Shown here: positions 1 to 11,800 of the stretch, piece after piece
Layout of the letters: the number at the start of each line of letters is the position of its first letter
Numbering within the stretch: the first letter of the stretch is position 1
Source of the DNA: Crambe crambe
Lineage: Eukaryota > Porifera > Demospongiae > Poecilosclerida > Crambeidae
Direction: 5' to 3'
Assembly (NCBI GenBank): GCA_963924555.1
Contig: OZ004583.1
Coordinates: 4,559,501 to 4,623,500 of the forward strand
Length of the DNA: 64,000 nt
The notes under the pieces: generated by a model
What the model was told of the DNA's origin: nothing
Databases searched by the model: none
Seen by the model: the letters and a program-made list of their open reading frames with translations, nothing else
Made by a program: the position numbers and the translations under genes

Positions 1-640
1 GCTTTAGTTTATAGCTAGTACAGAATGTGCAGGACACTAGATCCTATATGGATAAATTGAAAAGTAGAATGTGAATTGAGAAAAACTAAATGTAATTTTT
101 ATGGCAATAAGTATAGGAAGCTGTATATCAAAAATCAGCCATTTATTCCAAGTGGTCATTGAGATGCAACGCAGTTTACCTTGAGAATGGAATCAGTCAT
201 AACATCAGTCATTTTGATTGGTCCTCCTTCATTTTTTGTGTATGTAGTACTATTCTGATACTTAATAACGTGGTGCAAGTTAGAAATTACTATCATGAAT
301 AGTTTTTAAGTTAATCTTCCCTAGCAACCATGTGTGGGCGGAGTGTGCCTGCACCCTTAAAGAGACATAGAATGGGTGTATAAGGCTCACATTTAGGAAG
401 AAGGGATAGCCTAACCTGACTATACTAGCACATGGATGAAACACCTTAGAATATAGAGTGAGGTATTTAGCTATTCATAATGTTACCTTTTAAGGAATCA
501 CCTTTTCCACACAATTTTTCATCCACTGAGATAAATAAACAAAAAAATGTATAAACTTATAAATATATACTGTGCTATAGGAAAAGAAAGGTGAATTTTT
601 AACTGAGCCCAAATAATGGCTTCCAGTTTTGTACTCCTAT
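1..640. other. A/T-rich stretch without recognised gene
   Basis: No open frame of coding character and no repeat structure was recognised here. The stretch lies 3' of the Roc-COR exon on the minus strand. If that exon is spliced at its donor (exon end at 672) this would be intron. If the stop just after it is used, it would be 3' UTR and intergenic DNA. Confidence 0.4.
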
Positions 641-642
641 AG

Positions 643-2828
643 CTAGCTAGCTGTCAGTAATTTGTACTCACCTTTAGGTCTGAACCAGACCAGGTTATCT
701 TCTGATAAAATACAGATTTCATGCTCATTGCTGCAGTACATGAAGAAATCCTCTTCCACATAGCCTGGATCTTTCACACGATGATTCAATGAACACAAGT
801 TACACTTGCAGCAGAAGTAATGACGAGTCTTGGAACTCTCGTAGTGAAGATCCTTAATGGAAGACTTGATGCTCTTGTCGATGGCGTTGCGAATATCATT
901 GCATAGATAGCTGATGTGAGCACGTCTGGACTTGTGTCCAGATGGGTGTAGAATGACTTGCAAATGGGAGGCGAAAAATTTCAGAGTTACTCTGTCTTCT
1001 GAGTCACTGACACTAAAGGATATTTGGTCCCTGAATATGAAGTCAGGAAGAAGTTTCCATTTGAGCCAGCTTTTGAAAGAAGTAGTGAGCAAAGTGTTTA
1101 TTAAAACACCGAATATCCCCTTAGGGCAATGATTGCATTTGAACTCAATGTAGAGTGTGGGGATACTGGATACTTTGTCAGGAGTTTGCGATGCCTGGAC
1201 ATGATTAAGGACACATGGGATGAAATACCGGTCTTCTTTATCTCTTGATGTGGTGATTTGGGATATGATGCGGAGATGCACCAGTAATTGCAAGAATGAA
1301 TTTGGATCGATATTATCCTCTACTTTAATGACTGTTTTAAAAACTGAAGCTGAAATGATGCCCCTGAATTTAAAATCAGCAAATTCTCGACGGCAAAGTC
1401 GGTTAGAAGAAAAAGTCTCCACTATGAGATCTGTGACTTTATTGAATAACACTTGAGGTTCTCGCACGACAATATTATGCAAGCCTTTCACAGGAAAATA
1501 CTTGATCCTTCCAATTCGGGTGTGGAGAAATCGCAATAGGTGCTTGACTTGGTCTCTACTGATGCCATACTGAGCAGCTAGAGCCACACATTCATCAAGG
1601 GAAATGATGCTCTTCTTCATATTCTCCAAATCAAGGCTGAACTGCAAGTAACTGATCGGATAGTCTATGGTAAACTCATCTCGACCTATCACTATTTCAC
1701 TGACTCGTGATCGGATGCATTCAAAGTCTTTTTCGCCCTCATCGTAGTTATTGACAGTAAACATCAGCCTATTAGAATGTTGGTCAGCATACTGAACTAA
1801 ATCTTCATATCCATGCTTATTGATCAATTCATTCAACTGTCGATCAATCTCACAGATTTTCTCTTCAGCATTGGAACCAAGGAGATCCTTGTGTGTGCCT
1901 ACTATAAAAACAAGAGGTTGGTGGGTCTTGACGTCACTTTGTCTAGTTATATCCATGGCATCGACACTAGCAAGGCACTGCAGCAGAGCATCCTCTGTGC
2001 TGATGGAAGATATGTATGAATTAGTTATCGTGCCATCCTTTTTTCGATACTCTATTTTAAATTTGCTGCGAATATCTTGATCGATGCGAAAGAGGAAGAA
2101 GAATATGGATGGTCCAGATATCAGGAGAGGCACCATCTCTTGGAACTCCACTTGGCCACCAGTATCAGTCAAGTAAATTGAATAGGAATTTTTTAGATAC
2201 CTTTGAACTTTATCGAAACCATATTTTTGTATTACAGATGAAATATTATGTATTGGAGGTGGTGGTTGCAAGAGCTGTCTCGTTGAGATATCTGCTCCAT
2301 CACTTGTAAACATTTCTGAAATGATAGAATCACTGGTTTGACATGGATTCATAGAATGTGATGCTACTGGTTGAGGTGGAGCAGTCATAGTGGTGCTAGT
2401 CTGCACTGGTGATATACTCTCACTAGCAGTGGATGATGCAGGAGGAGGCAGTGTTTTGGGTGTCATTGCTTTTGGTATGATATTTATGCTTTCCTTGTTC
2501 ATTTGCCTCACAACAGACACCTCAAACTCGGCTTCGGACCACTCCCCAGCCTTTAGTAGAACTGTAACTGATGCATGTGTGGCAGAAGAATCTTCTATTC
2601 CAACGTCCACTATAACTACAGGCTCACAGACACCAGTGGAGGGCGAGTAGTCTTTTAGATTTTTGCGAACAAGGCGAGTGATTAACGAACTCTTTCCAGA
2701 ACCAGGAGAACCTAGAAAGACGGAATGGACTAATTTTCGTTTTATCACTCCAGATTTGTTGATGGCTTCTTGAACTACTTCAAGGAATTTTTTTTCATCT
2801 ATTTCATCCTGACCAGAATCATGGTCTT
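643..2828 (-). CDS. Exon 16: Roc-type GTPase with COR domain and Cys-rich tail
   Basis: This is one large exon (acceptor acttgtag, begins 2828). Counting from the GTG-encoded Val 27 codons in (2748-2746), the P-loop GSPGSGKS is at residues 13-20, a possible switch-I Thr is in STGV at about 37-40, the G3 motif DTGGQ is at 195-199 and the G4 motif THKD is at 285-288. A Pro/Ser/Thr-rich insert at about 93-165 separates G2 and G3. A COR-like segment follows at about 360-500 ([18 protein letters not shown] is typical), then a tail with [10 protein letters not shown]. Roc-COR proteins bind GTP and dimerise through COR; this layout is common in sponge and cnidarian death-domain genes. The frame stops at 643, but AAAG|gtgagta just before (exon end 672, phase 1) is a strong donor like those of the preceding exons. 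Further 3' exons outside the window are therefore likely. Confidence 0.85.
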
Positions 2829-5800
2829 CTACAAGTATAGTAAGAAACCATTATTAACAATTACAAAATCTGCTTATTTTTCTCAGCTAACATGATAAAT
2901 TATAAAATGTTTCTGGACTGATAACACACTGATATGAAATACTACTTAAATAATTACAGTGGACTCTCTCTAATGCGACCACCTTTGGGGCCAGCAGAAG
3001 TGTCCTGATTAGAAGGGTGGCCTCATTTCTGGGGTGTCACTGTGTAGTGTCCTCAGGGGTGACCTCATTTCAAGGATTCCGATTAGAGGGAGTTTACTGT
3101 ACATTGTACTAGGGCAATATACAACATTTGACAACAAGCTAATCAAGGAGCAAGCCATCAGTGACAGTGAAGCAATTCCAATTCTACACTCAGGTCCGAG
3201 AGCCCAGATAAACCATAGCTTCTTACATAGCAGCTCTCTGTGAGCTTGGTAAACATAGCAGTTACAGAACTACTGTGACACTTCTCTGTATGGGAGTCTT
3301 CTCCTTCCTTAGTGATGCCGATGGTATAGCATTCCAGAGGTTAGCAATGAAAGGTAAGCAGCTGGATCACAAGATGTCATGTGCAATTAATTCAGCATCA
3401 TGTGCGTGCATATAAAATCAATTTCACCTACCATGCAGGATTTTTTTCGGAGATAAAATATTCACCTACATATAATTGGTTAATGGTGGGGCTAGTACTT
3501 TACTATGTCCCATGCCTATCTTCAATTACCTCTCGAAAAGAGTCAGAGTCAAAGGAATTAGTTACAATCAATATCCATAAGGGGTTATTGATGACAAGTA
3601 TAACGGGTTACCATTTGGCACACACAATCTTTCGGCATTTGATAGACACCACCTTATTGCAAGGACTGAATGCATGGTGTCTCATATTCTTGTAACTGGT
3701 TCTACATTAGAAAACCAACTGGCAAATCTAGACACTAAGCTAGAGATGGCAGGACTACACCTCAACCAAGGGAAGTGCTCCTAATTTGGAGTAGCTAACG
3801 ATCCATTGCTTTCCCAAGTCAGGAGATTGATCCAGCTTGAATTACCCAGATCAGATTATAAGCCCTACTTCCTACTTCTCGAAAAAAGAAGAAAAAGATA
3901 TGTACACTACTGCACTATAATCTGAAGCTACCCGACGTATACGTAGGGATTATTGGCTGGATATACAGAACAAAGATTGATCCCATTTCCATCCTTGTTG
4001 TTTCCTTACTTAACGTCTCTTACTTGTGCCGGGTCCTCTTTTCCCTCTCTTTTATAGTTTTATGTATAGAGTTCATTCTTTTATGTGGACAGATGAAAGA
4101 AGAATAGTTCTCCAATAGCATAGCAGCCAAATGATTATATTATCAGTGAGTCAAAGTGAAGTGTTAGTGTTGAGGTATATTTGGAGGTCAAAGATGCAGA
4201 CGAATCTGAATTGAGTCTACTGGTAGATGGATTGTTGAATCTAAAATCCCCGAGTTGATACAGTAGTCTATGATCATTATCTAGAGCTGGCTAGCTAAAG
4301 CTTAGCCAGCTGAGTAATAATATTATGATTTCAAATAATTGGATATCAAATACATGCACATGCGTATTATAGAAAAAAATGGCTTCCAATAATTAAGTTA
4401 GTTGAGTAGCTATTGTGCTCCGTTGTGTCTCCTTTTACATCGACTCTTTCGAGGATTGACGAGTACAAAAGATTGTAGCTGGTAGAATTTGGAGTGGATT
4501 TATTCAGATCATAGCTGTAGCTTGAGTGGTTTGAAAGATATGGTAGTCTAAGAAGAAGAAGAAGAAGAAGAATAGAGAAGAAGGATCCAGCGATTTACCT
4601 GCTTGCCATATTTCTGAAACGGTAAGCTCCCTGTTCCTGAAACTTGGTCTGCACTTAGTAGTAGTCTCTAGTAGCTTTAAGTTGGGGAACTAGAATTTCG
4701 CTTCTGTATTAGTCTATATGCACGCAGCCGTCTACATCTTCCGTAAACACCCCATGGGGTTAGGAAAATGAAGAGATGAAAATAATCAGTGCGGAAGTTT
4801 TATTGCTTCAAGAAGCAGCTGCTACAACACCATGTGATGAATGTTAATATACACACTTAGCTCATGTCCTCTAACTTGCACTGATAATACATATTTGTGT
4901 ATATGAGAATTAATATCAGCTGACCAGAGGCCAATATTTCAGCTTGAAAATATATTCAGTTCAAATTTGACTGGAGCAGCAGCTAGTTTCTGAAGATGAG
5001 GACAATATTCCACTGACTCAGGCCAGCCTGCCAAATGTTATTAAATGTACAATTTTAAGCAAGATGTTGTAAGTTGTTAGAGCTTGTTAAAGTTTACAAG
5101 CTACATACAAAATGTACATGAAGCCTTTTCAAACCATGAAATCCTGAATGAAGTTGCAAGCAGTGGTAGCAGAAGGCAAGCATACGATAGCAGAGTTGAA
5201 TTCAAATTCATCACTTCCTGTGTAGTTTAACAAGGCTTGGGTCTTGTTAGGACCAAGTGCTGGGCACAGCATGGGTATTCACCACCCAACATGTCTCACC
5301 CAAGCAGGATGGGGTGGGGCATGACCTAATATAGCAACCATATCAGTTGCTAGGGGGGCATTGCAGCAAAGCACTGATTGTGGGGGCGAGCCCCGTGTCC
5401 AGCACAGGTCCCAATCCTCATAGTTAGGTACAAGGGGTATAGAAGAACGGTATACTATATCGTAGGCAAGTAACATGATATTATTTACAAAATCATACAA
5501 CCTCATCTGGATGTTTGGAAGGAGATGTAGACCATGTTCTACATCGAAACAAGTAAGGGAAAAAGCATTTCGTGAAATGAAAAAAAGATGTAGGGATGAC
5601 CACTGCTCAAAAAAGTAAGGAAACAAGAAGGATGGAAATGGGATCAATCTTTGTTCTGTATATCCAGCCAACAATCCCTACATATACGTACATTACTACA
5701 CTATAATCTGAAGTTACCCGACGTATATGTAGGGATTGTTGGCTGGATATACAGAACAAAGATTGATCCCATTTCCGTCCTTCTTGTTTCCTTACTTTTT

Positions 5801-8800
5801 TGAGCAGTGGTCATCCCTACATCTTTTTTTCATTTCACGAAATGCTTTTTCCCTTACTTGTTCCTGGTCTTTTTTCCTCTCTTTTATGGTTTTAGCTATG
5901 ATTAGAGTTCATTCTTCTATGTGTATGCAGGGACAGATGAAAGAAGTTCTCCAATAGTTCTCCAATAGCATACCAGCCCAATCATTATCGAGTCAAGGTG
6001 TTGTGTTATTGAGCCATACTTGGAGGTCGAAGATGCTGAAATAGAGTCTACCGTGGTGAATCTAAATCCCCGAATCGATACAGTAGTCTATCATCATCAT
6101 TATCCAGAGCTAGAGCTAGCTAGCTAGCTAGAGACAGCTGAGTAATATTATGATTTCGAATAATTGGATATTCAAATACATGCGCATGCGTATTATAGAA
6201 AAGATGGCTTCCTAATTGAATTAGTCGAGTGCTGTGCTCCATAGTGTCTCCTTTTTCATCGATTCTTTCGAGGATCAACGAGTAGAAAAGATCGTAGTTG
6301 GTAGAATTTGGAGTGGATTTGTCCAGAAATCATGGCTGTAGCTTGAGTGGTTCGAGAGATAATTATGGTTGTCTAAGAATAATAATAATAATAATAATAG
6401 AGAAGAAGAAGAATATAGCGATTTACCTGCTTGCCGTATTTCTGAAACGGTAAGCTCCCTGGTCCTGAAACTTGGTCTGCACATTGTAGTAGGCTCTAGT
6501 AGACTGGATAATCATTCACAGTAGCTTTCGTTAGGTCTAAGTGGGAGAACTAGAATTTCACTTTAGTATTAGTCTATAGGCGGCGCGTGCGGCTGTCCGA
6601 GTCATCCCTACATAGAGAGTGCTACCGCACTCTCTGATTAGAACAGTAAATTTGCTTCATGACAAGTTCAGATTCATACCCTTGAGCCTGGTATCCAAGC
6701 AATACAAATGCAAACATTTTCTCCCAATAAGTTGAAGTTGATTAGTGTGCTGACCTGCTTTGAAATATTAGTTAGTGTGTGTATTTGCTTGTCCTTTAAT
6801 CAACACCCTATCAACATTCTGAGGGTACCATGATGCTTGACTCGTAAATTTTGCTTTGTTCAAGAGTTACGATACTTTATGTTTACCTCAAAGACTGCTG
6901 CGATAAATTAAGGAAGGGAAATCTACTAATGAAACAAGTCAGTAGACTTCTAACTGACATGAGAGTGTGGCAAAGCTAAGAAGCAACTGTCTATACAGTG
7001 GCATAGAAGACGATTTAGAGACCCTTTGGATTTTAGGACCTTTTAGATTTTAGACAAAATGAAGAGGATGAAAATTAAGCTCTCAAATCACCAAGCTGGA
7101 CTGGCCCTTATGGGGTAGCTATATTTGCTAACTTGTTACCACATACACAATATTCACATACTTACAGATTTAAAATTCATAAACTTTCTGTACATAAATA
7201 TGCACAGTATGTGAAACGTAATGAAACCATGCATGACTGTAATAGCAGCAACATTACCCCTTTAAGTTTCAATGCTAATAGGCAGTTATTGGTGTGTGGA
7301 AGTCTCACCTTTGACATACTTGGTGGTCACATCCTCAGCAAGTGCATGGTAACCTGCATCCCTGAGTGCCCTGGCCAATTTCTTCCAATCAATAGCAGGG
7401 TTAAGACGCACCACTATCTCAGCTAAGGCTTGCTTTGGTGTAGTATTCTCACTAGACTTGATTCTTTCTACTAGATGTAGATGTTGTGCCACTTTCTCCC
7501 AATCTTCCACTTCCTCCAACACCTTGTTTATTCTCTCAATGCTGAAGTTGGAATCTGTCAATCATGAAATGAAGATGTACAGGTATAATTATTCCAACAT
7601 GATTACTCAAAAACTAAGTGACTATCCCATGCATTGTAGAATGAGAATTAGAATAGTATTGTGCACATAGCTACACATCATACATGAGTCAATAAATTTC
7701 CCCTACAGCATGTGCCACCTGTACTGATCATTCTGGCTATAGCTGTAATGGATCACTAAAAACAACTAACTCACCTCTAGTACAATAATCACAAGCTTTA
7801 ATGGCCACATCAACTTCCACAACTATAATATCTTCTCCATAGAGTGCAGATGTAGCAATTGCCTCCCAAGTAGGTTGATCTGGATGGCTATTGATGTAAC
7901 ACATGGCAGCTGCCTTCACTTGCTGCTCCTCACTGGGTATGGACTCAATACGCTCCATTAGAAAATAGAATGGTTTGTAGCCATCGTCTTCCACCCAGCA
8001 CATAATTTCCAATGGTGACTCCTTTGCACTCATCAGTACAGTCGTCAGGTTCTCAACTGTCATTGTGGGGTCTGCAGGGGAAACTTGATTACAGCTAGAA
8101 CTGAATGGAAATAATGACCTATGACACAATAGCTACTTTAATCACTTAAAGGGAATTGTCTATGGAAGGGATAGTTTGTGTCTTGAAACCATAGAGTCAT
8201 TTTGGATTCCACCGTATCCCATATGAACCATACACTGCAATTTAGTTGCTATGGCATGTACACATGCTATTGAGATCTTACAACTTTAACAAAGCATGGA
8301 AATGGTCTTTAAGAAACTTTTTTGATAGAGGATCTACAAAGTTGAATCGAAGTGATCCATGTATTATGCTGCTTGAGAATAAGTGTTCTAAAATCCATAA
8401 TCAAAAGGCAAATTGTATTGCAGCCATACAGCTAGCTGATGGGATGTAATAGTTGACAGAGTCAGTCAATAACCAAGTTCCATCAGTTACACTTAATACA
8501 GTTCAATTAGATATTAGCTAGCACTATTAGAGTCTAAAGTTAGGAGAGGGATATGTGTTTTGGAATAAGGGGATTTCCCCTAAATTACCTGTCACTTGCA
8601 CTGGCTCAGCAAAGTTTCTGATGCTGTCAGCATACTTGCATTGCCCAAATGAACGTGCATCCATTCTGCTTATGAGTTCTCTCCATGTAGTAATAACTCT
8701 AGCAGTCAGGAATTCTTCCAAAGAGTAGTAGTAGTAATCCCTTACCAAAAGTACATATTTCTGCACATTCTCAACAGAGAAATCTGATCCTAAAAGAGAA

Positions 8801-11800
8801 TAATAATATTACTTAGTCGGGATTCTAAGCATGCAATGTATGTATGCAGGACCTAACTTTTTAAAACTCCAGGAACTATAATTCTAAGTGTCAGTTCTGA
8901 TATTAGATAAGTATGAATGCTATTAATGCTACTATTATTATGCATATGAGAAATTTTATTCCTTAGGTTATATAGGCTAATGAGATTCTAGTGGCCACAT
9001 GGTCATACCAAAAAGTTATGTCCTGATATAGTCCACTTAGATTTCACTTGATAAGTCAAAAGATAACTCAGAGTTTCTAAACTATATCCAGCCATTCACA
9101 TCAAGATCATTACATTCATGGATCCTATTATGGATCATGTCAATACTACTAGAATTTCTTACACTGTTAGCTTACAAAGTATCAGCAAGAAATGTATCTC
9201 TCACCATTAGGAAGGTACTTTGATGCCTGTTCAGCTGCAATCTCCTCCCCACAGTGAGACAGTGCTGTCACCACATTCCCCCAGGTCACATAGGGGCACA
9301 CATGGACTAGGTGATGAACGAGGGCTCCTTTCTGATCGTGAGCAGACTTGATCTGTGATATAGTATGGTCAGCGATCTCCATGTACTTTGATATGGTCTT
9401 CCAGTCCTCCACCTCCTTCAATATCTCACTTAACAACTCAACAGTAAATGTTGGATCTGCTAAGAGGAAAAAGTAGTCTCAAGTGTATGCCCATATGACT
9501 ACGTATGTCGTACTCATCACTTTATTTATATGTATCATATAAAACTAAATTTTCATGGTTCTGCGATAGAAGTGTGAACCTCCAATTATTTTTCAATACC
9601 ACCAAATCTGCAAAAATTTATCCCATGAAATATGGTAGCTTACTGTCCCCTGACCTTTTGAGAAGTTAGTCATGGCACTCTCAGCAGCCTTCATCTCTCC
9701 AACTTCATAGAGCAGTAGGGATAATAACTTCCAAGAGGGACAACCATGACTGGTTATATAAAGAGAGGCAGCAGCTTGTATCTTCTCCTCTCCACTTAGG
9801 GATGAGATGCGGGAGTAAACATACTCAGGACAGCCACCAAAAGAATCCTCCTGTTTCTCCAGCACTGATGACACATCTCCCTTTATCTGCATGAGTACTG
9901 CTGCTACATTCTCCATACTCAAGGTGGATTCTACAGGAGTAAACACAGCAAGTTGCATGACATGGATCAGTAGTACAACCATGCAGGTTAGGTGCTATTC
10001 AGATGGCTGCATGTATGAATGAATCACACTCATCAAGACTTAGTGAAGTCTGCATATGCTCATGCAGTCATCCCTGTATGTCTCATGCAAACATTTCTCA
10101 TAAGATAATGCATGGAGGTAAAGTATAGAGCTCATAAAGTTCATATTGTGTAACATTTTATTGTCAAGGAGCAAAACTTTTTTGTGGATCTTAAAAATAT
10201 GAAATTAAAAGTTAAAATAAATACTCAAATCTTCCTACCAGTGCCACCTGGCTGGGTACTGATATTAATTGTCAGTACTGAATCTGCAGTAAGTTTTCTT
10301 GTGACTGTTAATTGCTTAGCCTTGCCATTACATTCTGGGTGCACATTATTTAGAGTACTGTGCAGAATTTAACTTGGATTGATATTTGATACAAATGTAG
10401 ACATGCATAGAGGCCGAGTTTTAAGTATGGTGAGCATTAATTGACTATAGTCAGAGCAGCAAGAAATCCAGAACACACAAATGAATATGCACATATGTAT
10501 GAATATAGCCTGCTGCATAAGGGGTAGGTGTCAAGATTTGTTAACTAGATGGTCAATCTGCAAAAGTTGTACAGTGGAACCTCCAATAAAGGACCCTCCA
10601 GGAAAAGGACAACCTCCCAACAAAGGATGCTCTTTGGGGTCCCTTTCCCATAGCATTAGTACATTTTTAACCTCTGAAAAAAGGATAACCTCTCTGCAAA
10701 AACAAAGTAGCTGATCCCAAAGTGTCCTTTACTCGGAGGTTCCACTGTAATGAAAATTGAGCTCCTCCATTACAAATTACTATGTAGTATCTATAGGTGG
10801 GCATTAATATAATGGGTCATGATGGTTTTCTTGGCAATGGACTCTTCCAGATGATCATCACCCTGACATGCTTCAAACAATGTTCAAATTTATGCAACTT
10901 TCTCAGGACTTCAAGCTAAAGTAAGGTCACACACATCAGGTCACACACAGAGAGACCTGAACTCTGGGCTATAATAAATCAGCTAACAATACAGTCATGC
11001 ATGATGATCATACCTTGTGGTGGCTCAGCAAACTTTCGAATGTTATCAGCAACACTCCGTGGTCCTTCATAACGACGTTCATTTTCTATTACATTGAGAG
11101 CCCAAATAAGTCTCCTCCATGAAGGAGGTGCTCCCTTTCCTGCTAGCCAGGCATTGAGAACCAATTCAACACTAGATGCAGAAGCATCCTTCACTGTTAA
11201 TCGTTTTTTCAATGATGCTGCCTCTATCTCCAGCATTTGTGGAATGTACTTGGTGATGTTAGGTAGAGTCAACTGTGGGACTGCATAGGAACACAAAATA
11301 GTAGAACACATGATTACTACATGTGTCAGTCAGAACATAATACCAGACAGTTCATCATTGCAGTGCATACCATGGTTAGTACATCACTGCTCACTAAACA
11401 TAGGGATAGTACATTACTACACACTGTACTTCACTCCACACCATATAGGAATAGTACTTCAGGATTTTATGTGGGGGGAGAATTATAGGGAGGTTTGTGA
11501 GGTTATAGGGGGGCAGGAAGTCTTGATGTCACTATTATTTTAGACCTTGGTTACATGTGATTTGTGTATGTAATATTAGCAAGTTTAACTTTGATGTGTG
11601 TACACTGAAAGTATGTGCAACACATTTACATAGTTCTCTTGATACACACCCCTAAGGAGATGCTGAAGAACCTGAACACTTTAGTTAATATCTGTCTTCT
11701 ATTGTTGTTGGAATAGAAAGACAGACCACAGATGAAGATAGAAAAAAATTGAGAGAAAAAATCTTGATTGAACTTATTAATGAAAATAGTTAGTGATAGA

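Noticed and set aside
5279..5957. Two divergent open frames with identical starts ([18 protein letters not shown])
   Set aside because: They are the two arms of the 5551-5860 palindrome read outward, with no family resemblance and no conserved codon structure.
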